NCBI GenBank assembly: GCA_030432025.1
Contig: JAUIIA010000016.1
Location: 1 to 41,192, forward strand
Direction: 5' to 3'
From: Alphaproteobacteria bacterium
GTDB lineage: Bacteria; Pseudomonadota; Alphaproteobacteria; Micavibrionales; Micavibrionaceae
DNA length: 41,192 bases
In this document: positions 8,720 through 18,263 of the stretch, in pieces
How the letters are laid out: each line of letters begins with the position of its first letter
Position numbering within the stretch: the first letter of the stretch is position 1
Position numbers and translations under genes: made by a program
The notes under the pieces: model-generated
Told to the model about the DNA's origin: nothing
The model's database searches: none
Seen by the model: the letters and a program-made list of their open reading frames with translations, nothing else

Positions 8720-9489
8720 TATTCGGCTGCCTTTCTGCCGCTACCGTTATCATCCTGCGCATCCAGATGGCGGGAGAGAATCGCCATAAACTCATCGCTA
8801 AAAGCTTCGAGACGGTCCGCATAACGGTTAATGCCGTTCGAAAACACGTTATAAGCCACAACAGCCGGAATAGCGGCAACAAGACCAAGAGCCGTCGCAA
8901 ACAGCGCTTCGGCAATACCCGGCGCGACTACAGCCAGTGATGTGTTATTCGTTGCGGCGATAGAGGAGAAGGAATTCATAATTCCCCACACTGTACCGAA
9001 CAAGCCGATAAACGGCGCGGTTGAACCAACACTGGCGAGAAATGTCATGCCCTTTTCAAGAGCATTTATCTCCCGTCCGATGGCGACATTCATGGCGCGC
9101 TCCACACGCTGACTTAATGAAGCCTGCATACTTTCTTTTACGGGCATACCACCCGCGACCCCTGCCTGCCACTCCTCCATGCCGGCGGAAAATGTCGACA
9201 GGATCGGATCGGGTTTTGAGTTTTTTACACGCTGATAAATTTTATCGAGTGGCTCACCGGACCAAAATGAGTCTTCGAAAATATTGGCTTTTTTATTGAT
9301 ACGCTTAATCTGTGAGCGCTTGCCGAAAATGAGTGCCCAGCTCCATAGCGACGCTAAAATGAGCAAGAGCATAACGCCTTTTACAATCGGGTCCGCTTGC
9401 ATGAACAAGCCGATCATACTCAGACTATGTTCATAGCCACCAAGATTTTCTACAGTTTCAACTGCCGCTGCCGGTACTGCTTCAGCCAT
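8719..9489 (-). CDS. tolQ: Proton channel protein TolQ
   Basis: 256 residues of the MotA/TolQ/ExbB family. It has one N-terminal membrane helix, a large cytoplasmic loop and two C-terminal helices with FLASVGSTAPFIGLFGTVWGI and the following FATALGLVAAIPAVV. I place the start at ATG 9489, which has GGAGG nine bases upstream and starts just past the ybgC stop. A longer form from 9531 would overlap ybgC by 38 bases. Confidence 0.95.
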   Translation of the reverse strand: MAEAVPAAAVETVENLGGYEHSLSMIGLFMQADPIVKGVMLLLILASLWSWALIFGKRSQIKRINKKANIFEDSFWSGEPLDKIYQRVKNSKPDPILSTFSAGMEEWQAGVAGGMPVKESMQASLSQRVERAMNVAIGREINALEKGMTFLASVGSTAPFIGLFGTVWGIMNSFSSIAATNNTSLAVVAPGIAEALFATALGLVAAIPAVVAYNVFSNGINRYADRLEAFSDEFMAILSRHLDAQDDNGSGRKAAE

Positions 9490-9493
9490 CTGA

Positions 9494-9910
9494 TCAGGCC
9501 TCCGTTTTTGTATAAGGTTCGAGTTTCTCACGTAAATTATCAGGTAAGCGCTTAGGCTTAACCGTATTCGGGTCGACGCACACCAATGTTACGATCATAC
9601 GGCAAATATCCTTCCCGTCTTTACGAACATTTTGATGCATCTGGAAACTGGTGTTTTTCATGTAAGTGATGGTGGTCGCAACCTGAAGCGCGTCATCTAA
9701 CATGCTTGGGGCAATGTAATCCAACTCGGCATGTTTAACGACAAACATCATGCCTTCTTCTTCCTGAAGGGTTGAGCAATCGTGTCCGAGGTTGCGCATC
9801 AGTTCGCATCGCGCGCGCTCCGCAAAATTCAAATAATTGGAATGATAGACGATACCGCCTGCATCGGTGTCTTCGTAATACACCCGAATATCAATTACAT
9901 GTTCGCTCAT
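9494..9910 (-). CDS. ybgC: Acyl-CoA thioesterase YbgC/YbaW type
   Basis: A hotdog-fold thioesterase of 138 residues with the YEDTDAGGIVYHSNYLNFAERAR signature split over residues 12-34, including the catalytic Asp in DTDAGG. It hydrolyses short or acyl-ACP/CoA thioesters and is the standard first gene of tol operons. ATG overlaps the ruvB stop by one base, linking the ruv and tol genes into one minus-strand unit. Confidence 0.92.
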   Translation of the reverse strand: MSEHVIDIRVYYEDTDAGGIVYHSNYLNFAERARCELMRNLGHDCSTLQEEEGMMFVVKHAELDYIAPSMLDDALQVATTITYMKNTSFQMHQNVRKDGKDICRMIVTLVCVDPNTVKPKRLPDNLREKLEPYTKTEA

Positions 9911-10950
9911 TATTTCTCTTCAAATAATCCGGCTTGGGGTTGGTTTTTTGCCTCCAGACCAAGGTATTTATAGCCTTTGGACGACAATGTTCTACCACGC
10001 GGTGTGCGTTGAACCAAGCCCTGTTGCAACAGGTACGGCTCGATTACATCCTCGATCATATCGCGTTGTTCGGACAAGGCCGCCGCAAGCGTTTCAACGC
10101 CCACAGGGCCGCCGCCGTAATTCTCCGCAATGCATTTCAGGTATCGCCTATCCATTGTGTCCAATCCGCTGCCGTCGACATCAAGGCGCATAAGCGCGCC
10201 ATCAACGAGGGCTTTGTCTATGCTTTTTGCATTTTCTGCTTGTGCGAAGTCACGCACGCGACGGGTCAAACGTCCTGCGATACGGGGAGTTCCGCGGGAA
10301 CGTTTGGCAATCTCCAACGCGCCGTCATCAGCAAGTGGCATATTGAGAAGCCGCGCGGTGCGGGCAACAATGTCGGCCAATTCCTCGCCCGTATAGAACT
10401 CGAGGCGCAGCGGAATACCGAAACGATCGCGCAACGGGTTGGTCAAAAGCCCGGATCTGGTGGTTGCACCGACAAGCGTGAACGGGACAAGATCAATTTG
10501 CACCGAGCGCGCGGCGGGGCCTTCACCGATAATCAGGTCGAGTTTGCCGTCCTCCATCGCGGGGTAGAGAATTTCTTCCACCGCTGGATTCAGGCGGTGA
10601 ATTTCATCGATGAACAAAACGTCATTGGGTTCAAGGTTGGTGAGGATGGCGGCCAGATCCCCCGACTTCGCAATGACAGGGCCGGATGTCGCGCGAAAAC
10701 CAACACCGAGTTCTTTGGATACGATTTGCGCGAGGGTCGTTTTACCCAAACCCGGCGGACCGAACAGAAGAACGTGGTCCATCGCATCGCCACGCGCCTT
10801 GGATGCATCAACGAACACACGCAAGTTCTCGCGCAAACCCTGCTGGCCAATAAATTCATCGAGGCTTAAAGGGCGTAATGCACCCTCCTCGCCCTTTTCA
10901 AAATCCTGTGGCGCAGCTTCAAGGTCTATATTTTTCGCTAACTCGCTCAT
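9910..10950 (-). CDS. ruvB: Holliday junction branch migration ATPase RuvB
   Basis: A 346-residue AAA+ motor that drives branch migration with RuvA. Walker A GPPGLGKT is at 64-71, Walker B is LFIDEIHRL, the sensor region reads GATTRSGLL, and the C-terminal winged helix contains TPRGR. Length is normal. Its start overlaps the ruvA stop by 4 bases (ATGA type). Confidence 0.97.
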   Translation of the reverse strand: MSELAKNIDLEAAPQDFEKGEEGALRPLSLDEFIGQQGLRENLRVFVDASKARGDAMDHVLLFGPPGLGKTTLAQIVSKELGVGFRATSGPVIAKSGDLAAILTNLEPNDVLFIDEIHRLNPAVEEILYPAMEDGKLDLIIGEGPAARSVQIDLVPFTLVGATTRSGLLTNPLRDRFGIPLRLEFYTGEELADIVARTARLLNMPLADDGALEIAKRSRGTPRIAGRLTRRVRDFAQAENAKSIDKALVDGALMRLDVDGSGLDTMDRRYLKCIAENYGGGPVGVETLAAALSEQRDMIEDVIEPYLLQQGLVQRTPRGRTLSSKGYKYLGLEAKNQPQAGLFEEK

Positions 10951-11567
10951 GCGCTCAACTCCTTAAGTGCAAGGCGGATGAGATCTTGGAGGTTGTCGTT
11001 CGCTTCATCCTTGGCGCGCATAACGGCTTGGTAGGCATCGGCGCGGGAGTAGCCTAGATTGATAAGCGCGGATACGGCATCCTGATCATTTGATCCCGCT
11101 TCGGTTTTTGGTGCTGTCCCCGATTGATCCACAAACCCATCCACGGATTTTGGGGATAACTCCATGTTTGCGGCTTTATCCTTGAGTTCCGTTAATATAC
11201 GGGTCGCCAACTTCGGCCCGACACCATCGGCTTGGGTAAGAATAGCTTTATCCTGAGCTGCTATTGCGAGGCCAACTTTCTCAGGCGGACAAACGGAGAG
11301 GATAGCGAGGCCAGCCTTCGCACCCACACCTTGAACAGATGTCAGGAGCTTGAACCATTCCTGTTCCACCGTATCTGCAAAACCGAAGAGTGTAATAGCG
11401 TCCTCACGAACATTGGTTTCGATATAGAGACTGGCGGGGTCGCCTTTCGAGCCAATCTTACCAAGCGTACGTTGGCTGGCGTTAACCAGATACCCGACAC
11501 CTTGCACATCCAGAATAAGTGAGGTGCTCGTAAAGCTATCTATAATTCCACTCAGTTTGCCAATCAT
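10947..11567 (-). CDS. ruvA: Holliday junction DNA helicase subunit RuvA
   Basis: 206 residues: an OB fold opening [11 protein letters not shown], helix-hairpin-helix DNA-binding motifs ([13 protein letters not shown] and [13 protein letters not shown]), a flexible acidic linker and the C-terminal domain III ([17 protein letters not shown]) that contacts RuvB. It binds the four-way junction as a tetramer. The gene before it is not ruvC but a SIMPL-domain gene only 3 bases away. Confidence 0.96.
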   Translation of the reverse strand: MIGKLSGIIDSFTSTSLILDVQGVGYLVNASQRTLGKIGSKGDPASLYIETNVREDAITLFGFADTVEQEWFKLLTSVQGVGAKAGLAILSVCPPEKVGLAIAAQDKAILTQADGVGPKLATRILTELKDKAANMELSPKSVDGFVDQSGTAPKTEAGSNDQDAVSALINLGYSRADAYQAVMRAKDEANDNLQDLIRLALKELSA

Positions 11568-11570
11568 GAT

Positions 11571-12299
11571 TTAATCCGTCAGGTAGAAGTCGATAGTGGT
11601 GACGACGCGGACATCCTTTTCGATCTTTTCGGAATCGGAATATTCGCTGCCGACATCACGGATGAAGAAGCTGCCTTGGCGCGCGCTGCGGATCGAGCCG
11701 ACCTTCACGCCGGCATTAGAGGCAAATTCATTCGCGGCAATACGCGCGTTCTGCGTCGCCTCACGGAGCATTTCGGGCTTAATGTCGTTCAAGCCGTTGA
11801 AATAGTATTTCGGCGGATTGTTCTGGATATTAATGCCTTCAGCGATCAGCTTGTTCACATTACCGCGCACTTTTTGAATTTGTTTAACCTTGTCGGTTTC
11901 GACATCAACACTGCCAGCAAGGATGTGCTTCTGATCCACCAATTGCTGGTTATCGTCGCGGTATTCCTGATAGCGGTAATCGATGACGCCGATTTTAATC
12001 TCGTCATCAGTGAAGCCGTTTTCTTTGAGCAAATTGATAATGGTCTGCTGATGTTTTTCAGCCTGCTTATAGAGTGCGGAAACGTTCGACTGTGAGCCGC
12101 CGGCAAGATCAAAACGCAAGGTCCAGTTCGCGGTGTCGGCTTCGACGCGACGCTCAGCCAATCCCTTGGCTTCGGCAGTGTTCACGGCAACCTTGGCGTT
12201 ATACATCATCTGTCCGACGAAATAGCCGCTTGCCGCTAAACCAAGGGCTATAAACAGCCCGACCAGAATTATTCCACCGGATTTATTACTGTCGCTCAT
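11571..12299 (-). CDS. SIMPL domain (DUF541) protein, membrane-anchored
   Basis: 242 residues with an N-terminal membrane helix (IILVGLFIALGLAASGYFVG) and a periplasmic SIMPL/DUF541 domain of BP26/YggE type. Recognisable parts are GLAERRVEADTANW near the start, INNP...YYFNGL in the middle and ATQNARIAANEFASNAG later. The family's biochemical role is unsettled, with links to envelope and oxidative stress. ATG 12299 is preferred over 12311 because GGAG lies seven bases before it. Its insertion inside the ruv operon is unusual. Confidence 0.82.
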   Translation of the reverse strand: MSDSNKSGGIILVGLFIALGLAASGYFVGQMMYNAKVAVNTAEAKGLAERRVEADTANWTLRFDLAGGSQSNVSALYKQAEKHQQTIINLLKENGFTDDEIKIGVIDYRYQEYRDDNQQLVDQKHILAGSVDVETDKVKQIQKVRGNVNKLIAEGINIQNNPPKYYFNGLNDIKPEMLREATQNARIAANEFASNAGVKVGSIRSARQGSFFIRDVGSEYSDSEKIEKDVRVVTTIDFYLTD

Positions 12300-12349
12300 A
12301 GTGCTCTCCATATTTTATGAACCAGCCGAAAAGTCGGCGTATCCCGAGC

Positions 12350-12841
12350 TTAAGCAACCCGAGGAGTGATCTTTAAAGGTCTATAATGCGCGTGTGTGAT
12401 CGCCACGGCAAGCGCGTCAGCCTCATCCGCGCCGATTGCTCCACAGGCAGGCAGAAGTGTGCGGATCATAAGGCCAATCTGCTCCTTCGCGGCATGCCCG
12501 GTGCCGACAACTGACTTTTTGATTTTGTTGGCGGAGTATTCAGCCGTAGGAATGCCGTAAAGCGCAGGAACAGCGAGAAGAACGCCTCTGGCCTGCCCTA
12601 ATTTCAAGGCGCTGGCGGGGTTTTTATTCACGAAGGTTTCCTCCACCGCAGCTGCGTCCGGTTGATGGTCTTTGATTACGTCAGCAAGTTGTTCGTGAAG
12701 AGAGGCTAAACGGTTGGCGAGAGATGCTTTCGGGTCGGATTTGATTAAACCGCACCCAATGAATGAGAGTTTCGAGCCTTCGCTTGAAACCATTCCCCAT
12801 CCTGTTTTTTGTAAGCCCGGATCAATCCCTAGAATTTTCAT
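12350..12841 (-). CDS. ruvC: Crossover junction endodeoxyribonuclease RuvC
   Basis: RuvC resolves Holliday junctions by paired nicking. The 163 residues carry the expected acidic set: D7 (GIDPGL), E67 (VEETF), D139 and D142 (ADEADALA). Length is near the family norm. It follows yebC by about 55 bases, the common order yebC-ruvC-ruvA-ruvB, here with a gene inserted after it. Confidence 0.96.
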   Translation of the reverse strand: MKILGIDPGLQKTGWGMVSSEGSKLSFIGCGLIKSDPKASLANRLASLHEQLADVIKDHQPDAAAVEETFVNKNPASALKLGQARGVLLAVPALYGIPTAEYSANKIKKSVVGTGHAAKEQIGLMIRTLLPACGAIGADEADALAVAITHAHYRPLKITPRVA

Positions 12842-12896
12842 GTTTTCAAGGATACCAGAAAATCAGAACGAAACAAGAACAATATTGCAGGATGCC

Positions 12897-13655
12897 CTAG
12901 CCTTCGGCCATTACTTTTTCCATGACTTCGTCGGAAGCTTCGAAGTTCGCCGTCACGTTTTGCACGTCATCGCTTTCTTCAAGTGCATCGATAAGATTTA
13001 CTACAGAGCGCGCAACATCTTCATCCACTTCGGACGTGACGTTCGGTTTCCAGATAAGTCCCTGACGTTCGGGCTCGCCGAATTTAGCTTCCAGTGCATC
13101 ACGGACATCTGCGAAGTCATCAACCTCGCACAAAATAACGTGGTATTCAGCATCGCTTTCAACATCCGATGCACCGGCTTCCAAAGCTGCTTCAAACATT
13201 GTATCAGCATCAGCCTTATCAACTGGAAATACGATTTCACCCTTACGGTCGAACATAAAGTTCACTGAGCCTGTCTCACCCATGTTGCCGCCGTTCTTGC
13301 CGAAAATGGAACGGACTTCAGCCGCGGTTCGGTTGCGGTTGTCGCTCAAACATTCGACGATAATAGCAACGCCACCTGCGGCATAACCTTCGTAACGGAT
13401 TTCTTCGTAATCTTCACCGTCACCGGCGGTCCCTGAACCTTTTTGGATATTCTTTTCAATCGCATCCTTGGGCATAGACTGGCCACGCGCTGTAGCGATC
13501 GCAAGGCGCAAGCGCGGGTTCATGTCGGGGTCCGGCCCACCCAATTTCGCAGCAACGTAAATTTCACGCCCCAATTTGGAGAAAAGCTTTGCTCGGCCCG
13601 CATCTGCGCGCGCCTTTTTATGTTTGATATTTGCCCACTTGGAATGTCCGGCCAT
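12897..13655 (-). CDS. YebC/PmpR family regulator or translation factor
   Basis: 252 residues opening [14 protein letters not shown], the invariant start of the YebC/TACO1 family, with [15 protein letters not shown] and [10 protein letters not shown] further on. Members have been described as transcription regulators and, more recently, as factors easing translation of proline stretches. I chose ATG 13655 because the family begins exactly there and GAGGG precedes it. The frame stays open 37 codons further upstream, to 13766, without family similarity. Confidence 0.93.
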   Translation of the reverse strand: MAGHSKWANIKHKKARADAGRAKLFSKLGREIYVAAKLGGPDPDMNPRLRLAIATARGQSMPKDAIEKNIQKGSGTAGDGEDYEEIRYEGYAAGGVAIIVECLSDNRNRTAAEVRSIFGKNGGNMGETGSVNFMFDRKGEIVFPVDKADADTMFEAALEAGASDVESDAEYHVILCEVDDFADVRDALEAKFGEPERQGLIWKPNVTSEVDEDVARSVVNLIDALEESDDVQNVTANFEASDEVMEKVMAEG

Positions 13656-13825
13656 GGTGCCCTCATATTTTTGATAACTCGTAAACACACGGTATATGAG
13701 CGTTTTCACGCATTCAAGTGTGTTTTCGTAAAAACTATTCTTGTTATTGGCAATAAAATATTCCAACTTTTACAAAACGTTGTGTTAAAATGTTTAGATA
13801 ATTGGAATAACAAAAGCAGATCAGG

Positions 13826-14362
13826 ATGGCCTACGACTTTTCACAAGTATCCGTGCTTATTGTCGAAGATAATCAGCCTATGGTTGATCTATTGGCATCA
13901 TTGCTGGAAGCCTATGGCGTCAGCAAAATTTACAGTGCCAGAGATGGCGATGAGGGTTTTGAAGTTTTCAAGAAAGAACTGCCTGATTTGATTCTGTCAG
14001 ACTGGATGATGAAGCCGGTTGACGGAATTTCCTTCACACGCCGTATCCGTAATGACGTATCAAGCCCGAACAAATTTGTTCCCATCATTCTGATGACAGG
14101 TTTTAGCGAGAAACGCCGGGTTATGCAGGCACGTGATGCCGGTGTTACCGAATTTTTGGTCAAGCCGTTTAACGCCCGCGATCTATATCGCCGTATTGTG
14201 CAAATCATCGAACGCCCCCGCCAGTTTGTACGTTCGGAAGACTTCTTCGGTCCGGACCGCCGCCGAAAACGCGAAAGCAATTATGCAGGACCGCGCAGAC
14301 GTGAAGAAGATGATAGAAATCAAAATAATTCCGCCCAGCAAGTGGCAGAGAAGTTGAAGTAA
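13826..14362 (+). CDS. CheY-like response regulator with basic C-terminal tail
   Basis: 178 residues. The receiver domain (7-127) has the acidic pocket E14-D15, phosphoacceptor D59 (LILSDWMM), T91 and K113 (LVKPF). No output domain follows. The tail has an FGPDRRRKR stretch and ends polar and charged, resembling single-domain regulators of alphaproteobacteria that act by protein contact. No histidine kinase is nearby. It is one base from the next gene, so the two are probably co-translated. Confidence 0.88.
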   Translation: MAYDFSQVSVLIVEDNQPMVDLLASLLEAYGVSKIYSARDGDEGFEVFKKELPDLILSDWMMKPVDGISFTRRIRNDVSSPNKFVPIILMTGFSEKRRVMQARDAGVTEFLVKPFNARDLYRRIVQIIERPRQFVRSEDFFGPDRRRKRESNYAGPRRREEDDRNQNNSAQQVAEKLK

Positions 14363-14363
14363 T

Positions 14364-14915
14364 ATGGCAGCGAACGACGAATTGACAAAACCTCATTACA
14401 ACATGAAGCCGCGCCGTAAGGCGGAGTTCATGCGCCCCGTGAATATGCTGAAGCAAAAAGTCGGCTCGGGCGGATTAAGCGACGATATTCTGGACCGTGC
14501 GCAAAAATTGCTTGAGGAAAACTCAACCGACTTCAAGCCGTTGGCGATTGTCTATCTGGCATCATTGATGAATGGCATCAATATGGCCAAAGGCGCCAGT
14601 GAATCTGATGACTCAGAAGAAGTTATCGCCAATATGCTGTATCCCGCCATGCAGCTTAAAGCGAATGGCGGCATGTTCCAGTATGCTTTGATGACGCTTA
14701 TAGCAGACAAGCTGATCCAGTTTTTAGAAGTCATCAAGGACCCAGACATTGAAGCCGTAGAAATTGTTCTGGCTTTTCACACAACTATGGAAGCCGTCAT
14801 ACATGGCGAAATCAAAGGTGACGGCGGCAAGCAAGGTAAGGAGCTGACTCACGCCCTGACAGATGCTTGCATGCGCTACTTCGCAAAACACCCAGAGACC
14901 TACATCCCACAGTAG
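14364..14915 (+). CDS. Uncharacterised helical protein partnered with response regulator
   Basis: 183 residues, soluble, without signal peptide or membrane helix. The N-terminus is basic (KPRRKAEF) and the rest looks helical, with a hydrophobic central part. I do not recognise a family. It sits 1 base after the response regulator and 2 bases before the next gene, so the three form an operon. A role as receiver partner or target is plausible from context only. Confidence 0.75.
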   Translation: MAANDELTKPHYNMKPRRKAEFMRPVNMLKQKVGSGGLSDDILDRAQKLLEENSTDFKPLAIVYLASLMNGINMAKGASESDDSEEVIANMLYPAMQLKANGGMFQYALMTLIADKLIQFLEVIKDPDIEAVEIVLAFHTTMEAVIHGEIKGDGGKQGKELTHALTDACMRYFAKHPETYIPQ

Positions 14916-14917
14916 AT

Positions 14918-16018
14918 ATGGTTAAACAAAGCTTCGATCCTGTATTGCCGCTACTTTTTGGGGTGTTCGGCCTGTTTTTGTTTACGACTATGGTCATCTC
15001 AAACATCCCCGAAAAAGCGCCGGTCGTGCAGCAATGCCCACCGCACAGCAGCGATTCCTATTGCATACTGGAGTGGTTGGAAGACTATGCGGAAGATGTA
15101 AACCAGAAGCGAACGCCCAAAGATGCTGCCGATTTTTACAGCAAAGATTACATAAATTACAGTATCGCGATCTTTTACACCGATCTGGAAGAGTACGAGC
15201 TTTCACAAGAATTCAGCCAGAAAATCAGAAAGTTGCCGCCAGAGGTTTACCCGTTACGCATTCATAGCGGGATGGTGGTGGAGCCTATATTGAAGGACAA
15301 TGACGAGCTGTCCTTCCAGCTTCTGAAATCCACAGAAGATATATATGAGGAGATTGACTCCTACTCTAACAGCTCACAAGTCGATCATGATTTTATCAAA
15401 CACATGCTCTGCTCCTATGTCAGCAGTTATTCCGGCGCAATGGACAAATTTGAAAACCTCGACAGGGTTTTAGCGACACCGGCCTGTCAGGCCCCGGATA
15501 CTATTTTCGAGACGCTGCGTTACTACACAGCCGCATTAGTGCGTGATGGTCGCGGGGATGAAGTCGATGAATTTCTCGAACCATATGCTCAGGTTTTCGA
15601 GGATAACCCGCAATATATGAAAGCACTGAGACAGCATGTACAGTTGTGTCGAGCAAAAGACGTGAAGAGTGCCGCTAAAGAGCTCAAAGCCAAAAGCGAC
15701 GACGACGCAGCGCCTCGGTCATTTCGGCGGTGCCGCTTCGGCGATAATTATCACAGGATGAACGGATTGAAAGCTGTCAGCATGTGCCTTGGCGGGTTGA
15801 CGTCTATTGTTCGTTCACAGGAGCCTTGGGATTATGAAAGTGCCATCGAGTTAATCGACTCCCTGTACCTGCCCGAAGCAAGTGCGGTTGTCCGTTGGGC
15901 TGTCATGATGCACAAAACACGAGGCAAATCAGACCCGGCTATTTTGGAAGAATACGTCCACCGCGAACATGAATTGCCCGTCGATGTGCTTAAAGAGCAG
16001 CCGTTCTGCCCTCTCTAA
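14918..16018 (+). CDS. Uncharacterised membrane-anchored protein
   Basis: 366 residues: one N-terminal membrane helix (PLLFGVFGLFLFTTMVIS) and a large, mostly helical, Cys-containing domain that would be periplasmic. The repeated helix pattern (EFSQKIRKL, AALVRDGRGDEVDEFL) resembles TPR-like solenoids, but I see no clear consensus. ATG 14918 is chosen because the longer frame from 14867 overlaps the preceding gene by 49 bases and puts extra residues before the helix. It is third gene of the response-regulator operon. Confidence 0.72.
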   Translation: MVKQSFDPVLPLLFGVFGLFLFTTMVISNIPEKAPVVQQCPPHSSDSYCILEWLEDYAEDVNQKRTPKDAADFYSKDYINYSIAIFYTDLEEYELSQEFSQKIRKLPPEVYPLRIHSGMVVEPILKDNDELSFQLLKSTEDIYEEIDSYSNSSQVDHDFIKHMLCSYVSSYSGAMDKFENLDRVLATPACQAPDTIFETLRYYTAALVRDGRGDEVDEFLEPYAQVFEDNPQYMKALRQHVQLCRAKDVKSAAKELKAKSDDDAAPRSFRRCRFGDNYHRMNGLKAVSMCLGGLTSIVRSQEPWDYESAIELIDSLYLPEASAVVRWAVMMHKTRGKSDPAILEEYVHREHELPVDVLKEQPFCPL

Positions 16019-16066
16019 AGCATTGAGACAAAGCAGTCATACACCAAGCACCATTATACCTGTGGG

Positions 16067-16882
16067 CTAGCCTTCCGGCATTGTCTCGGGCAGGATACCG
16101 CCCAAACGAATAGGCTCAATGGATTTGGCTTTGCCTGTTTTGTCATTGGAAACAACCAAACAACCGCACAATGTTGCCTTACCTTTCGCAGGACGCATGC
16201 GCTCCCCCGGCATCTTTTTAACAAAGCGGTTCATAGCGAGTTCTTTTTGCACGCCGATAACACTGTCGTAATCGCCCGTCATGCCGGCATCAGTCTGATA
16301 AGCGGTACCTTTTTCAAGGATATGGCAGTCGGCAGTCGGGATGTGCGTATGTGTTCCCACCAAAGCGGTAATACGACCATCAAGATGATGGGCAAGCGAC
16401 ATTTTCTCAGATGTTGTTTCGCCATGAAAATCAACAAAGATCGCGTTACAGGTCTTATTCAGCTTTTCTTTTTCGAGCACATCGCGCATGGCTTTGAACG
16501 GATCATCAAGCGGGTCCATAAACAGGCGTGCCATGGCGTTAACCACCAGAATGCTGCGGCCATCATTCAATCTGAATTTATATGAACCGTAGCCGGGAGT
16601 GCCTTGTGGGAAATTAACAGGACGCAGCAAGGTTTTGTCACGGGCAATATAGGCAATGACCTCACGCTGATCCCAAACATGGTTTCCGGTTGTAATGACA
16701 TCAACGCCGTATTCGTAAAACTGCTTACATATTTTCTCGGTGATCCCTGCGCCGTTGGCGGCATTCTCACCATTCACTATCACAATATCCGGCTTGAGCT
16801 CTTCTTGGATGCGCGGCATATATTTTTCCAGAGCCTCACGCCCCGAACGGCCGAAAATGTCACCTATAAATACAATACGCAT
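16067..16882 (-). CDS. YmdB family metallophosphoesterase
   Basis: 271 residues of the TIGR00282/YmdB family. Motifs of the calcineurin-like fold are GDIFGRSGR (7-15), NGENAANG, TTGNHVWDQ and the late GTHTHIPTAD. Family members hydrolyse 2',3'-cyclic nucleotides; the Bacillus protein affects biofilm and motility decisions. The ribosome site GCAGGA lies six bases before the ATG. It follows the cyclo-ligase gene by 15 bases in the same direction. Confidence 0.92.
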   Translation of the reverse strand: MRIVFIGDIFGRSGREALEKYMPRIQEELKPDIVIVNGENAANGAGITEKICKQFYEYGVDVITTGNHVWDQREVIAYIARDKTLLRPVNFPQGTPGYGSYKFRLNDGRSILVVNAMARLFMDPLDDPFKAMRDVLEKEKLNKTCNAIFVDFHGETTSEKMSLAHHLDGRITALVGTHTHIPTADCHILEKGTAYQTDAGMTGDYDSVIGVQKELAMNRFVKKMPGERMRPAKGKATLCGCLVVSNDKTGKAKSIEPIRLGGILPETMPEG

Positions 16883-16897
16883 TTTTATTCCTGCTCT

Positions 16898-17464
16898 TTA
16901 ATCTCTGTAATCTGTAATGCCTTGAGGCGTTAAAATGTAATCCATTTTTTCGTCGTGTTTCTCGACAGGCAAAGTAAACAACACGGCCTGATGCGCGTAG
17001 CCGATGCCGATCGCGGTGATGTCTTTCATAGCACGATAATGTGCTAGCGTCGCATCATAATATCCGCCGCCCTGCCCTAGCCTGTAACCTTTTCGATCAA
17101 AGGATAAGAAAGGCACGAGAAAAATATCCGGCTCGACAATCTCACCATCTACAGGCTCCATTATGCCGTATTCGCCCTTAACAAGGTCTATAGATTGGTC
17201 CCATTTTACAAATTTCAGGATCTTATTCGCCTTATCGACCTTGGGTAATGCGCATGTGAAATTTTGGATAAGCGCTGTCTCCAGAATATGGGTCGGGTCA
17301 AACTCGCGCCCCTTCGGCCAATAAGCGGCGATGATCTGGTTTTCTTGCGGCTGAATGGTCTCGAAAAAAAGCGGCGTCGCGGCCTCGATATCTTCGCCGC
17401 GAATATCGGTTATCTCTCTGTGCTGGCGGGCTTGTTCCCGCAGGAGGCTTTTTTGTTCAGACAT
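16898..17464 (-). CDS. 5-formyltetrahydrofolate cyclo-ligase
   Basis: 188 residues. The enzyme converts 5-formyl-THF to 5,10-methenyl-THF with ATP. The diagnostic GYRLGQGGGYYDATL is present, together with ALPKVD and FLVPFLSFD. I set the start at ATG 17464 (MSEQKSLLREQ). The frame is open to 17716, but that part is 6S RNA. Linkage of this gene to 6S RNA is conserved in proteobacteria (ygfA-ssrS). Confidence 0.92.
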   Translation of the reverse strand: MSEQKSLLREQARQHREITDIRGEDIEAATPLFFETIQPQENQIIAAYWPKGREFDPTHILETALIQNFTCALPKVDKANKILKFVKWDQSIDLVKGEYGIMEPVDGEIVEPDIFLVPFLSFDRKGYRLGQGGGYYDATLAHYRAMKDITAIGIGYAHQAVLFTLPVEKHDEKMDYILTPQGITDYRD

Positions 17465-17483
17465 GTTTGATGAATAACCTGAA

Positions 17484-17630
17484 GAGGTGGGCGCCGCAAG
17501 TGCCGTGTACATCGGTTGTATCCGCATGGGGCCCTGGAAACCAGGTGGGTGCCGTGATGACCAAACCCCCAATGCAATGAGAGTGGATAAGGTCAGGGAC
17601 AGCTCCCTATGCGAAAGCATCGGCCACCGG
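17484..17630 (-). ncRNA. ssrS: 6S RNA
   Basis: Minus-strand segment between the cyclo-ligase gene and a divergent gene, the conserved place of 6S RNA. Its 5' GGTGGCC (17622-17628) can pair with the 3' GGCGCCCACC (486-495 of the 17000s) to form the closing stem. The 3' part reads ...GGCACTTGCGGCGCCCACCT, as in alphaproteobacterial 6S RNAs. Internally, CCTGGTTTCCAGG forms a hairpin. The RNA binds sigma-70 polymerase as an open-promoter mimic. Ends are approximate; identification is from context and memory of the family. Confidence 0.72.
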
Positions 17631-17753
17631 GATAAAAGTTGTGTATCACGCACACCGCAGCAAACCCGTTGGCATATATGTGGTGTTTTGGCTTTAATTA
17701 TCAAGGAAATTATCAAAACAAAGCTTTGGAAAAGGGCTAAGCAGGCCTCAAAT

Positions 17754-17783
17754 TTGTCAAAACGCTACAAAATTCTCTATACT
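17754..17783 (+). promoter_or_regulatory. Promoter of the 17825 gene
   Basis: TTGTCA (17754-17759), 18-base spacer, TATACT (17778-17783). Start of transcription would be near 17790, giving a 35-base leader with AGGGAACATT before the ATG at 17825. Confidence 0.5.
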
Positions 17784-17824
17784 CCCCGCCAACCAAGCAA
17801 AAAGAGAAGAACACAGGGAACATT

Positions 17825-18250
17825 ATGAACGGACTCACAGAATTCCAGTTAACGGTCGCCGAGATTATTGAAGACTACCAAAACGATGAAATGGGCATGA
17901 CTTACGAGATGTCGAATACACGTATGGAAATCGCCATCGACACTTTCTCCGTTGCTAATGCTATCAATATGCCTGATGAGGCAATGGATGAGATCTTCGC
18001 TGCGTTTGCCGACCTGCACCTTGTCGCGTTCGACAATCAGCATTTATCAGAAGCCGAAGCATGTCAGATTATTCATACGCGGGCGAAGGATATGTTCGAG
18101 ACCAGCCGCGGGTGGGAATATGTCGAAGCCGTTACGCAACCCTATGTCGATATTATTGAAGGCAATGATGAGCCACCGGCCCAGCAATGGGATATGCAAA
18201 AAGGTCCGACCTTCAAAGGGCCGTTCGGGCAAGATATCGGTTTAAACTAA
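17825..18250 (+). CDS. Uncharacterised acidic protein
   Basis: 141 residues, acidic, without signal peptide or membrane helix. The first 110 residues look helical; the tail is Pro/Gly-rich (KGPTFKGPFGQDIG). I recognise no family. It has its own promoter and an AGGGA ribosome site, lies divergently from 6S RNA, and converges on zapA with 13 bases between stops. Confidence 0.72.
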   Translation: MNGLTEFQLTVAEIIEDYQNDEMGMTYEMSNTRMEIAIDTFSVANAINMPDEAMDEIFAAFADLHLVAFDNQHLSEAEACQIIHTRAKDMFETSRGWEYVEAVTQPYVDIIEGNDEPPAQQWDMQKGPTFKGPFGQDIGLN

Positions 18251-18263
18251 TCAGGAAATTGAA

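Noticed and set aside
9934-10869. Long open frame on the plus strand opposite ruvB (311 codons).
   Set aside because: Lies entirely antisense to a complete ruvB and its product resembles no protein family I know; a shadow frame of codon bias.
17465-17716. N-terminal extension of the cyclo-ligase frame up to 17716.
   Set aside because: The extension is Cys/Pro/Arg-rich without family similarity and coincides with 6S RNA; ATG 17464 is the better start.
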